Notes under the pieces: generated by a model | Seen by the model: the letters and a program-made list of their open reading frames with translations, nothing else | Told to the model about the DNA's origin: nothing | The model's database searches: none | Part shown: positions 22,239 through 30,725 of the stretch, piece by piece | Position numbering within the stretch: the first letter of the stretch is position 1 | Layout: every line of letters begins with the position of its first letter | Program-made: the position numbers and the translations under genes | Source of the DNA: Natrarchaeobaculum sulfurireducens | GTDB lineage: Archaea > Halobacteriota > Halobacteria > Halobacteriales > Natrialbaceae | Direction: 5' to 3' | DNA: 64,000 bases | Assembly (NCBI RefSeq): GCF_003430825.1 | Contig: NZ_CP024047.1 | Coordinates: 3,286,001-3,350,000 of the forward strand

Positions 22239-24066
22239 TGCAACCGTCAACGATACCACGAAGACGACAGGAGAGCCACTAGGTGAGGCCTACCTCGATA
22301 AATTCCCAGCAGAAGCGAAAGTCGTTCGCTCCGCGCTGTACAGTTCGTTCCTCATGCTCGCGTTGGGTGGGCTGTTTGGAGTCATCCAGACGTTACACCG
22401 AACCGACTTCCTCCGCATTATGGAGTCTGAGACGTACTACACCGTCCTTACCGCCCACGGCGTGTTCTTGGTGATCGCGTTCACGATCTTCTTCCTCGTG
22501 GGCGTGTTCACCTGGGGCGTGACGACCAGCCTCGATCGTGGGGTCGAGGACATACGCTTCACCTGGGTCTGGTTGGGAACGATGTCCGCTGGAGCGGTGA
22601 TGTCCGCCGTAGCGATCCTTGCTGGCTTCACCGACTCGATCGACATGAGCGCGGACGTCCTGTTCACGTTCTACGCTCCGATGCAGGCTCACCCCCTGTT
22701 TTACATCGGGCTGACCGTGTTCGTCGTCGGCACCTGGTTGGCTGGCGCAGACTGGTTCCGTTCGTGGTGGGCCTGGAAGAAAGAGAACCCAGGCGAGCGC
22801 ATCCCGCTACCGACGTTCATGGTCCTGACCACCATGATCATGTGGTACGTCGCCACGATCGGCGTCGCAACGGCGATTCTGGCGTTCCTGCTGCCGTGGT
22901 CGCTCGGACTCATCGACTCGGTGAACCCGACCCTGACGCGAACGCTGTTCTGGTTCTTCGGCCACCCGGTCGTCTACTTCTGGCTGATGCCAGCGTACAT
23001 GATGTGGTACGTCCTGCTGCCGAAGATCTCCGGCGGGAAGCTGTTCAGCGATCCGCTCGCCCGCGTCGTCTTCGTCCTCTTCCTGTTGCTCTCGACTCCC
23101 GTCGGAATCCACCACCAGTACCTGGATCCCGGCATCTCGGAAGGGTTCAAGTTCATCGCGATGACAAACACGATGTTCCTGTTGCTGCCGAGTCTGCTGA
23201 CGGCGTTTACGGTCGTCGCCAGTATGGAACACGGCGCGCGCCAACGCGGTGGCACCGGGCGAATCGGATGGCTCAAAGCCCTCCCGTGGCGTGACCCTGT
23301 CTTCGCCGGGATGGCGCTGGCCGGCCTGATGTTCGCCGCCGGTGGTTTCTCCGGAATGATCAACGCCGGGATGAACATCAACTACCTCGTCCACAACACG
23401 CTGTGGGTGCCCGGTCACTTCCACCTCACCGTCGGCACCGCCGTCGCCCTAACGTTCATGGCCGCCACCTACTGGTTCCTCCCTCAGCTAACCGGGAAGA
23501 AGCTCTGGGGCCGGTCCGTCGCACTCGTCCAGGTCGTCCTCTGGTTCATCGGAATGACGTTCATGACCAACGCGATGCACCGCGCTGGCCTGCTCGGGAT
23601 CCCCCGACGAACCGCCGAACCACAGTACGATGGCTTCGAGTTCGAAGCTGGGGTCGGCAGTGTCGCCGAGCTCGACGCCCAGATCGCGCTGGGCAGTATC
23701 TTCCTGACCCTTTCGCTCGTGTTGTTCTTCGCAGTCGTCATCGGGACGGCACTCGGCAGCCGCAGTGACGACATCCCGGCAAACGGCTACGCCGAGGCAC
23801 TCTCCGGGCCCGAAGACTCCCCGAAGATCCTCGACAACCTCAAACTCTGGTTCGGGCTCGCGGTCGTCCTCGTGATCATCGCGTACACGTTCCCACTGCT
23901 GAGCATCATCGAACGCGGCGGCCTGTTCGGCCCCGACATCACCGCGTTCCCACAGAGCATCGATATCGTCTCGATGGCGTGGGTCACCGCCGAACAGTAC
24001 GCTGTCGATGCGTTCACGTCGGCCAGTGAAGCCACACAGGCAGCCATTAACGGGGTACTTCGCTAA
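22231..24066 (+). CDS. cbaA: ba3-type cytochrome oxidase subunit I (haem-copper catalytic subunit)
   Basis: 611 aa with 13 or so TM segments. Low-spin haem and CuB ligands are visible: an early His in VLTAHGVFLVIAF, the HPVVYFWLMPAYMMWY region (His-Tyr pair of CuB), the HHQY pair, and the proximal haem ligands in NTLWVPGHFHLTVGTA. The sequence lacks the D-channel motif, as type B oxidases do. The start at 22231 (MSDATVND) is favoured; 22216 is an in-frame alternative. It overlaps cbaB and cbaC (TAATG at 24064-24068), completing a tight four-gene operon. Confidence 0.95.
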   Translation: MSDATVNDTTKTTGEPLGEAYLDKFPAEAKVVRSALYSSFLMLALGGLFGVIQTLHRTDFLRIMESETYYTVLTAHGVFLVIAFTIFFLVGVFTWGVTTSLDRGVEDIRFTWVWLGTMSAGAVMSAVAILAGFTDSIDMSADVLFTFYAPMQAHPLFYIGLTVFVVGTWLAGADWFRSWWAWKKENPGERIPLPTFMVLTTMIMWYVATIGVATAILAFLLPWSLGLIDSVNPTLTRTLFWFFGHPVVYFWLMPAYMMWYVLLPKISGGKLFSDPLARVVFVLFLLLSTPVGIHHQYLDPGISEGFKFIAMTNTMFLLLPSLLTAFTVVASMEHGARQRGGTGRIGWLKALPWRDPVFAGMALAGLMFAAGGFSGMINAGMNINYLVHNTLWVPGHFHLTVGTAVALTFMAATYWFLPQLTGKKLWGRSVALVQVVLWFIGMTFMTNAMHRAGLLGIPRRTAEPQYDGFEFEAGVGSVAELDAQIALGSIFLTLSLVLFFAVVIGTALGSRSDDIPANGYAEALSGPEDSPKILDNLKLWFGLAVVLVIIAYTFPLLSIIERGGLFGPDITAFPQSIDIVSMAWVTAEQYAVDAFTSASEATQAAINGVLR

Positions 24067-24275
24067 TGCGAATCTCGAAGGAAGCACTGCTCATCGTGCT
24101 CGCGTTCACCGTCCCGTTCGTCGTCGAGCTTCGAACGGTGCTCGCCTGGTTCCACATCGAGGTCACGGTGTTCGAGTCACTCCTGCTCGGTGCTGCACTG
24201 ATCGTCGCGATCCTCGTCTGGGCGCTGTTCCCCCAGGACGGCAGTCGAGACACCGACGCGTCCGGCTCGAGCTAA
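24066..24275 (+). CDS. cbaC: ba3-type cytochrome oxidase accessory subunit CbaC
   Basis: 69-aa protein with two hydrophobic segments (ALLIVLAFTVPFVVELRTVLAW and ESLLLGAALIVAILVWALF) and a short polar tail. It overlaps the stop of subunit I by one base. Position and size match CbaC of the haloarchaeal ba3 operon. 277 bp without any recognisable gene follow. Confidence 0.75.
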   Translation: MRISKEALLIVLAFTVPFVVELRTVLAWFHIEVTVFESLLLGAALIVAILVWALFPQDGSRDTDASGSS

Positions 24276-24552
24276 CCACGCTCGTCTCACCTACGGGCTG
24301 TCGCGACTGGACCGATCGACCGATTCCGAACCGACGCCGACCGAACGCAGTTTTTCGTCCTGGCTGAATGTACACTCGAGGCCAACAGTACTAGCTACAA
24401 CCCCGCGCGGCAGTCACCGACAGCTGCCACCGAGAGCAACCACCGAAAGATCATTCCGAACTTACAGTCTCGAGCGTGACCAAAAGCTGTTCTGCCGACG
24501 CGACGGTCGACCTGATAAGTCCGATAGACGATCGAAAATAGACTCGCACTCG

Positions 24553-24864
24553 TCACCAGGTTTCGATTCGGCCCTCGCGGACGTCCTCCGCACAGCCCTC
24601 ACAATCGGGATGTCCCGTCTCGTAACAGGCTGGTCGGTACTGATCGTCCAAGGCCGCCGCTCGCCGTTCGGCATACCGACGGCAGACGAGCTGTACGCGT
24701 CCCTCATCGTCGGCCGGGAGACTCCGGGCATTTTTTGCGACCCGGTAGGCCTCGCGAGCCTCCGCGAGTTGTTCGTCCGTCGACTCGCGCAGCTGTTCGT
24801 ACTCTTCACCGGCCTCCTGAAGCTTCGACCGCAGGAACCGCTCGAGTCGACGGCGATCCGACAT
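24553..24864 (-). CDS. Conserved haloarchaeal protein with C-terminal CxxC (DUF7091-like)
   Basis: 103-aa protein: a basic N-terminal helix (MSDRRRLERFLRSKLQEAG), a charged coiled-coil-like middle, then LVCRRYAERRAAALDDQYRPACYE and PDCEGCAEDV near the end, giving four cysteines that could bind a metal. The pattern matches a haloarchaeal family that I recall as DUF7091. The start at 24864 is chosen over 24945 because the family begins with the RRRLERF helix. It lies just left of the tRNA that bounds the island. Confidence 0.7.
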   Translation of the reverse strand: MSDRRRLERFLRSKLQEAGEEYEQLRESTDEQLAEAREAYRVAKNARSLPADDEGRVQLVCRRYAERRAAALDDQYRPACYETGHPDCEGCAEDVREGRIETW

Positions 24865-25023
24865 CGACTTGCTCTTCGACCGCCGGCCACATATACTGTC
24901 GGACGATGTCAGTGCTCGCCTGACGCGTCCACAACCGATCGGCATCGAACTGTACCTGCTCGAGAGAGATACCCACGACGGAGAGTAAGGGTTAACTTCA
25001 GGCCCCGTTTTTTACCCGATAGC

Positions 25024-25130
25024 GGGCCCTTAGCTCAGTCTGGTTAGAGCGCTCGGCTCATAGCACGGTCGCGTCGGTCGCGGTCGTGGGAGACACCGAG
25101 TGGTCGATGGTTCGAATCCGTCAGGGCCCA
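25024..25130 (+). tRNA. tRNA-Met (CAU anticodon) with 32-nt intron
   Basis: A full cloverleaf can be drawn: acceptor GGGCCCT (25024-25030) with AGGGCCC (25123-25129) and discriminator A; D-arm in TAGCTCAGTCTGGTTAGAGC; anticodon stem CTCGG (25052-25056) with CCGAG (25096-25100); anticodon CAT at 25059-25061; T-arm GATGG-TTCGAAT-CCGTC. The intron fits 25063-25094, between positions 37 and 38, the usual archaeal site, leaving the loop CTCATA|A. Elongator tRNA-Met of haloarchaea carries an intron here; tRNA-Ile2 (also CAU) is the alternative. No CCA is encoded. The gene is the left boundary of the low-GC island, the usual place for integrative elements. Confidence 0.92.
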
Positions 25131-25774
25131 TCCAAATTCTGCACGGTTCTGAGCCAACGGATATTCAAGTTACAACGCTTGTATCCCCTGTTTTCTGATT
25201 TTGGGTGGTGGTTGGCCCTCGAGGCGCGTTTGGAGTTCATCCATCTGCTAAACGCGGGTCGCTGTCGTCGTGCCTTCTCTGATAGCCGACGCTCGGAAGT
25301 CATTTAATCAACAAGCGATTGATCCGCTCCAGCGTGTCATACAATACACTCCACACCTCTACTTAGTGCTTCGACAAGCCTGAACTGCGGTGTCGAATCC
25401 GTCGCCGCTGACCAGTTCGACCCTGCAGTTGACGCTTGGCGGAGTACTTAGCGGTTATGCAGTCCGCATTCGGGTGTATTCTGCGAATCTCACCAGTTGT
25501 CAGTTTTTGTTCAGAGAAGAGCAGCAGATAATGGCTGTTGAGGACCATTGCAAGTCACGCTCATGTGTTCAAGACCCTTGCTAGTTAGAGTCCCAGATAT
25601 CCTGTTCAGGTGAAATGGCTACAGGGGGCGGGCTTTTCAATACTCGCTGTCTAGACATACGGCTGACATCACACCTATATCGGTCTACAGCGTGGATCAA
25701 TCCATGGTCTTGTGGTTGCCCTGCTCAAAAAGACGAGACTTGAAGCACAGCATTAATCAGACCAGTTGAGGCGG
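25131..25774. other. Gene-poor 644-bp left edge of the island
   Basis: I see no convincing gene on either strand. Base composition drops towards 50 percent GC relative to the DNA left of the tRNA. TCGAATCCGTC at 25393-25403 repeats 11 bases of the tRNA T-arm (25112-25122), which is too short to call an att copy. The right end carries only the downstream region of the leftward DUF6339-like gene. Confidence 0.6.
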
Positions 25775-26464
25775 TTATTGGGATTCAGCGACGATCTCTC
25801 GAATTATCTCTCGTGCCTCGTCCTCTGATAGTCCTTCAAGTTGTACGTTCGTCAGTGCGTGGTTGAATCGTCGCGTGGTCTCGTCAATGACACGCGACTT
25901 TTCATCTTCAAGTTCGTCACACATGACTTGAACGGCAGGCTGATAGCGCGCAAACCAGCGGTCAAACACCTTGTTGACCATAGTCTGATTGGCAAAGACC
26001 GCGTCTGTTGTCGAATAATCGTCACCACGAGATGTGAGCTCTGCGATCCACCAGAGACGGTGGATGGCGTTTGAGTACAAGTCGGAGCCTGCACCGAGGA
26101 ACTTCTCTCTCATCGCCTCCTCAGAACGATACTCCCAACGGTGCCGGACGAGATCGGGATACCGGACGACTGCTAGCCAGTGCCAGAGGCCCGGATCCCC
26201 GGCAGTTCGCCTTGTAATGTCAAGGCCGCGATGAATGTCTTCAGCGAGTGCACCATCTATAGCAGTGTTGTACTCCTGATACTCATCTAACACCTGCTGT
26301 ACCGCCGAATCAATCCTGTCAAGGTCGGCCTTCGGATGTCCTGGCATAGGCTCTACGTACTTATTTAGCTGTTCGTCGGTGAGCGTCGCCTCGCCTTGCA
26401 TAAACGATTCACCAACGAGGCGGCGTCCGTCTTCGGTCAGTCGGTGTAATTCTGTTTCGGTCAC
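25775..26464 (-). CDS. DUF6339-like protein A1 (cassette 1, third gene)
   Basis: 229 aa, soluble, mostly alpha-helical by composition. The core seen in all three copies in this window is: a helix ending LDITRRTAGDPGLWHWLAVV, then a FP/YP-D motif with an Arg-Trp (LVRHRWEY), then LYSNAIHRLWWIAELT, and a final helix pair around RWFARYQPAVQ. The D(P/A)xLW(H/A)(W/Y)L plus RLWW.AxLT pattern is what I know as DUF6339, of unknown function. It starts with GTG at 26464, 1 nt after the stop of B1, so it is translated last in the cassette. It has no nuclease or ATPase motif that I can see. Confidence 0.8.
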   Translation of the reverse strand: MTETELHRLTEDGRRLVGESFMQGEATLTDEQLNKYVEPMPGHPKADLDRIDSAVQQVLDEYQEYNTAIDGALAEDIHRGLDITRRTAGDPGLWHWLAVVRYPDLVRHRWEYRSEEAMREKFLGAGSDLYSNAIHRLWWIAELTSRGDDYSTTDAVFANQTMVNKVFDRWFARYQPAVQVMCDELEDEKSRVIDETTRRFNHALTNVQLEGLSEDEAREIIREIVAESQ

Positions 26465-26465
26465 G

Positions 26466-27503
26466 TTAGATCTGGAGGCCCTCCTCCATGAGATGGATCA
26501 GTTGCTCTCGGGGATTTATGTACTCCTGAAGTTCGCTATCGATCCGCTGTATCACGTGGGGTAGGGTTTGCGAGTCAGAAAGATTGTCCCTGAGACGGTG
26601 AGTCGCTTCTGACACATCACTAGTATCGTAGAGGTTGCGGGCAAACGTCTGAAGCACCATTTCTTGCCACTCGTATTCAACATCGCCCTCTACGTCTACG
26701 GCACTACCAGCCCGAACAAGCAGTTGTATCCACACACCGTAGCTCACTTGATCAAGTATCACGTCACGCATCCGAGCCTCGGCCCCGACAGATCCCCTAC
26801 TCTGTAGTACCTCGGCAATACGGGGATGATCTGAGTTGATCCACAGTTTAGGACGACTCTCGTTTCGGAAGTCAAGGTAGTAGAGCTTGTTTCCGTCTGG
26901 GAGGTGAGCGTTTTGTGAGAACCGCACCCGCTCACCATCAATAGCGGCTCGCTCTTCGCCGTCGGTGCGGTCAACGACGACGTAGTACAGTGTCCCACTG
27001 GCGACGCGGAAGTTCTTTTGATCGGCGTAATCGCTCAGTCCTTCTCCTGAATGAGATTCTGTGCGAACGAGATACGGACGGAGTTCAAAAGTTCCTCGAA
27101 CAGTGCTCTTCGGAACTTCTATCGTGACGTCGTATTCACCGGGCGTCGTAGGTGCTTCGGAAATGACGACCCGATCACGATAAATCGTCTCGTGACAGCG
27201 AATGGTTACGTAGAGCTTGGCCGGAGGCTGTGCCCGTTCGTCCTGTGGAAAGACTGCTTGAACTGTCTCCTCGGACAGGCCCAGTTTCCCGTGGAGAGTG
27301 ATCGTGTTCCAATCCGGATCATCACTACTGTCGGACGACGACACTGCCGACGCGAGGTCAATCTCTGTTTGTGCGGGGTTCAGTTCAAGTGCTGTTTGAT
27401 TTCCGTCGTCAACGGTGTACGAATCCAGTTCGAAGTCTACTCCCTTATCCCGGTAGCTGAACGGGAGTACCGTAGTACGGTGTCGCTGCGAGTGCCTGGT
27501 CAC
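26466..27503 (-). CDS. Cassette protein B1, unrecognised family
   Basis: 345 aa, unrecognised. It begins with a basic segment and LPFSYRDKGVDFELDSY, shared in form with B2 (LPYRYREDAIDLQIGEY) and B3 (LPHEYQEDALEFSVESF). A beta-rich middle follows (strand-like TITLHGKLGLSEETV; YDVTIEVPKSTVRGTFEL). The C-terminal half is helical: PKLWINSDHPRIAEVLQ, RDVILDQVSYGVWIQLLV and YEWQEMVLQTFARNLY are conserved among the copies. This suggests an N-terminal beta domain and a C-terminal helical interaction domain. Its GTG start overlaps the stop of C1 (GTGA at 27503-27500). Confidence 0.75.
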   Translation of the reverse strand: MTRHSQRHRTTVLPFSYRDKGVDFELDSYTVDDGNQTALELNPAQTEIDLASAVSSSDSSDDPDWNTITLHGKLGLSEETVQAVFPQDERAQPPAKLYVTIRCHETIYRDRVVISEAPTTPGEYDVTIEVPKSTVRGTFELRPYLVRTESHSGEGLSDYADQKNFRVASGTLYYVVVDRTDGEERAAIDGERVRFSQNAHLPDGNKLYYLDFRNESRPKLWINSDHPRIAEVLQSRGSVGAEARMRDVILDQVSYGVWIQLLVRAGSAVDVEGDVEYEWQEMVLQTFARNLYDTSDVSEATHRLRDNLSDSQTLPHVIQRIDSELQEYINPREQLIHLMEEGLQI

Positions 27504-29404
27504 GCTTGATCCTCCTCTGTTGTCTGTAATTCTGCGAGTATCTCTAGTTGTGTCGCGCCGACATCACCGTGCACTAAGTCAGCGGCTTCATCAGAATGAG
27601 AACGGCCATAGAACGATACTTCATTGACGGTTTCGTCGGCGACGAGGTGAGCACATCCATCGTCGTACGACACGGTCACGCCGGATTGTTCGATTTCAAC
27701 GGAATCGATGGGAATGTCGTCATAGCGGGATCCGTCCTCGCCAACACCGGTGAGTGAGATGTCGGCACTCCATCCATCGAACTCCTCTAAGAGGACTTCA
27801 ATTCGACCAGAGATCGTCCATGCGTCGCCATTGAAGCGAGACGAGCTGTCGATCTCAAAGGCAGGGTCGGCAGGCGACGTCGTGGATCGAGGATTCCCGC
27901 TCCCGTGAATCGGGAACCGGTTTAGAACATTGTCAGAGAGGGAGTCGCTGTTGCTGCCCTTCGATATCAAGTGGCGGAGGCCATCACGCACCGTTCCAAA
28001 CATGTCGTCGAGTGCCGTCCGGAAGCCACGTTGGTACTGCTCACGAAGGTTCTCGGTAGACTCCCACTCGTCGTGCTCGGGTGGCTCGGCGAACCGCAGG
28101 AACCGGTCTACTTCTCTGTCACTCTCGGACGGGATCCCTTCCGGCCGTGCTTCGCCAGCGGCCAACACGCCGAAGAAGTTTCGGTCACCATAGGCCACAC
28201 GGCTCTGGTCGTAATACTTGACCACCATCCCTGCTCCCCGGAACAGTGCGACGTTATTCAGGTACGCATCGTCGTCTGCGGGGGATGCAAGACGAGCCGA
28301 CAACCGAACTGAGCCGTCGGGAGTCTCGGCTCCGTCGGCACGGGGCGGGAGCTTAACCGGGATATCAAGTCCGGCGACGTCCCCGGGGTCTACCAGCGTC
28401 TGAGCGTCCGTAGTTCTCTCGTCGTAAGCCTCAACGAACGGTCGGATGGCCGGGACGCTCTCTACGTCGGCCGTCAGTATCTCGTCGGACGTTTCGACCG
28501 TGATTTCGAGGTCACCCCGATAGATCGCTGGCCAGAAGTACTTGACAGAGGCGTCAACAAACTCCTGTGCGAGGTCTTCGATATCCGGTCGCTCATCCCG
28601 CGTCGGGTCCTGGAATTCGACGACCATAGCGCTTGTTCCACTGACAGCGGGCCGTTCCACGTGCAGTTGTTCTGCGAGCTGCGACGCACGCTCTCCCCAG
28701 AATGATTCCGGTCGGGGGCCATCGTCCGTCTCCACAGGCTGGCAGAGCCACCCAGCACCTTGGTACGTCGTATCGTCGTTCGCGAGTTGGTGTGTCGGGA
28801 ATTTAGAGCGGGCAATGAGTCGCGGGGAATCATCCTCACGCACACCGTGTGTAAGGTGCGAGTTGAAGACGACCGTTGAAGCACCCGAAAAGGTCCAGAG
28901 TACGGACTTGCCGAGACCGTACGAGCCACCGGCGGTGTCATCCTGCTTGCTGCTGTAGAGTTCGTCGCGGACCAGCGCAGCGTAGTTTGAGTCTTCGTCC
29001 CAGTTTCCGGTTAAGCCGGTCGTATTTCTGTCTTCAACGACAAGGAGTCGGATTTCAGCATCGGGATCGTTAACTCGTTCAACGACCCGTTCGTAGCGAC
29101 GACCATTATTTGTGTCTGCGACCGCTCGCATCCGTTCACCGAGTCCATCATCCCAGCCAAGTCCGTTAAGGAACTCTTCTTTCTCGTCACCCCTGAGTGT
29201 GACGAAACGGAACGCCACCTCAACTGGATCGCCATTCGGGAGGCCCTGGTCATTCGCGTTTTGGAGGACCTCACGGACGAAAGCCTCGGAGTCGTGGTCA
29301 ACGGCGTGTTTGGTTGGATCGTCGCCGTAACGTGGCGCTCCTGGTCCACCACTGAAGAAGAACCACTCGGCCGCTTCGTTGATTTGTATCTGCTCCTGAT
29401 CCAT
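27500..29404 (-). CDS. GHKL-fold ATPase C1 (cassette 1, first gene)
   Basis: 634 aa. The N-terminal half has the Bergerat (GHKL) ATP-binding motifs: N-box FVREVLQNANDQG (residues about 42-54), a G1-like LVVEDRNTTGLTG (about 121-133, DxxTxGL in place of DxGxG) and the lid GGSYGLGKSVLW (159-170). The layout between motifs is like MutL/MORC/Hsp90-type ATPases rather than histidine kinases; no kinase H-box exists. The C-terminal third (after about residue 500) is beta-rich and ends without a known domain. It is first in the leftward cassette C1-B1-A1 and divergent from the cytosine methyltransferase gene, with 195 bp between. ATP-driven clamp formation on DNA is the inferred mode. Confidence 0.85.
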   Translation of the reverse strand: MDQEQIQINEAAEWFFFSGGPGAPRYGDDPTKHAVDHDSEAFVREVLQNANDQGLPNGDPVEVAFRFVTLRGDEKEEFLNGLGWDDGLGERMRAVADTNNGRRYERVVERVNDPDAEIRLLVVEDRNTTGLTGNWDEDSNYAALVRDELYSSKQDDTAGGSYGLGKSVLWTFSGASTVVFNSHLTHGVREDDSPRLIARSKFPTHQLANDDTTYQGAGWLCQPVETDDGPRPESFWGERASQLAEQLHVERPAVSGTSAMVVEFQDPTRDERPDIEDLAQEFVDASVKYFWPAIYRGDLEITVETSDEILTADVESVPAIRPFVEAYDERTTDAQTLVDPGDVAGLDIPVKLPPRADGAETPDGSVRLSARLASPADDDAYLNNVALFRGAGMVVKYYDQSRVAYGDRNFFGVLAAGEARPEGIPSESDREVDRFLRFAEPPEHDEWESTENLREQYQRGFRTALDDMFGTVRDGLRHLISKGSNSDSLSDNVLNRFPIHGSGNPRSTTSPADPAFEIDSSSRFNGDAWTISGRIEVLLEEFDGWSADISLTGVGEDGSRYDDIPIDSVEIEQSGVTVSYDDGCAHLVADETVNEVSFYGRSHSDEAADLVHGDVGATQLEILAELQTTEEDQA

Positions 29405-29599
29405 GTGAGAAACCGGTATGTTTGTACGGAACTAAGACCACCTGTTTAGTATTATTGTTACGAGTTGCTGGAGTCCCGTCAATAGGAATGACCAGAGGCA
29501 CCAACTAGGGGAAGATCACCGCCCTCTTCGGGTGGTAAGAAGTAGTCGGGATGTTGTCGTTGCCGAACGCTTATGTAACGATACACAAGAAAGTGGATT

Positions 29600-30715
29600 A
29601 TGAAAGTAGCCGCAGTGGATCTGTTCTGCGGGGCTGGCGGACTCAGTTACGGCCTCCAACAAGCCGGCGTCTCGGTCGTTGCAGGAATTGATCAGGACCC
29701 AGACTGTAAGTACCCGTACGAACAGAACATAGACGGCGAATACGTACGAGCAGACGTTCACGCGTTAGCACAAGATCCCGAACCAATCGCACAGATGTAT
29801 CCGTGGGATGCAGATCTCAAAGTCCTCGCAGCATGTGCACCTTGTCAACCGTACTCCACAATGGGGCACTCAAAGGGAAAGGGTCACGAGGACCATCAAA
29901 AATGGGGTTTGCTAAACGAAGTGTCACGGATCGTAGAGTACGTTGAACCGGACGTAGTCGTCACCGAAAACGTACTCCAAGTAAATCAAGAGGATGGGGT
30001 ATACGACGCGTTCATCAAAAGTCTCGAGTCCCAAGATTATCAAGTAAACCGTGACGATAATAAGAATGTCTACTGTCCTGAATACGGGATCCCACAGAAG
30101 CGGAAGCGGTGGGTTGTCATGGCGTCCAAGCGGGGGTCCCTTTCTCTTCCCAACCCCCCGATTCGGAACGAAGACGACTACCCGACGGTTCAAGATACGA
30201 TTGATCATCTACCACCGATTGAAGCAGGAGAAGTGAGTGAAGAGAACGACGTACATAGAGCACGTTCTCTCTCGGAGAAGAACCTAGAGCGTATCGATAA
30301 CATGGAACCTGGTGGGGATTGGACTCTCTGGGAAAAAGAGGGCCTCAACCATCTTCTCGCAGACTGTCACCGGAAGGCCACTGGGCGCTCGTACAAAGCT
30401 CCCTACAGCCGGATGCGGCCCAACGAACCCTCGCCGACTATCACGACGCAGTTCTACAATTACGGGAGTGGTCGCTTCGGACACTACGACACAGACCAGA
30501 ATCGGGCACTCTCGATCCTCGAGGGAGCACTACTTCAGACGTTCCCAGAAGACTATGACTTCTACGACGATTGGGAGGACGTCGGTGTGTCAAATCTGGG
30601 CCGCATGATCGGCAACGCGGTCCCCCCGAAGCTCGGTGAGTACATGGGCAAGGCAATCCTTTCACACGTAGGCGCGGCAGCGCCGTCTGTCGAGTCTACA
30701 GTCGCCGACGACTGA
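29600..30715 (+). CDS. DNA (cytosine-5-)-methyltransferase
   Basis: 371 aa with all main C5-MTase motifs: I DLFCGAGGLSYGL (7-19), IV APCQPYS (catalytic Cys82), VI ENV (123-125), VIII PQKRKRWVV, IX RPNEPSPTITT and X GNAVPP. The target-recognition region (about 205-275) is short. It should transfer methyl from SAM to C5 of cytosine in an unknown site. A TATA-like TTATGTAA centred 25 bp upstream of the ATG suggests a leaderless transcript. A mismatch-glycosylase-like gene follows 10 bp downstream. No adjacent classical restriction endonuclease is evident; the GHKL cassettes flank both sides. Confidence 0.95.
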   Translation: MKVAAVDLFCGAGGLSYGLQQAGVSVVAGIDQDPDCKYPYEQNIDGEYVRADVHALAQDPEPIAQMYPWDADLKVLAACAPCQPYSTMGHSKGKGHEDHQKWGLLNEVSRIVEYVEPDVVVTENVLQVNQEDGVYDAFIKSLESQDYQVNRDDNKNVYCPEYGIPQKRKRWVVMASKRGSLSLPNPPIRNEDDYPTVQDTIDHLPPIEAGEVSEENDVHRARSLSEKNLERIDNMEPGGDWTLWEKEGLNHLLADCHRKATGRSYKAPYSRMRPNEPSPTITTQFYNYGSGRFGHYDTDQNRALSILEGALLQTFPEDYDFYDDWEDVGVSNLGRMIGNAVPPKLGEYMGKAILSHVGAAAPSVESTVADD

Positions 30716-30725
30716 GAGAAAACGG

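Noticed and set aside
25393-25403. TCGAATCCGTC repeats part of the tRNA T-arm and could be an att remnant
   Set aside because: Only 11 bases, inside the conserved T-loop sequence, and not at an island end; too short to claim.
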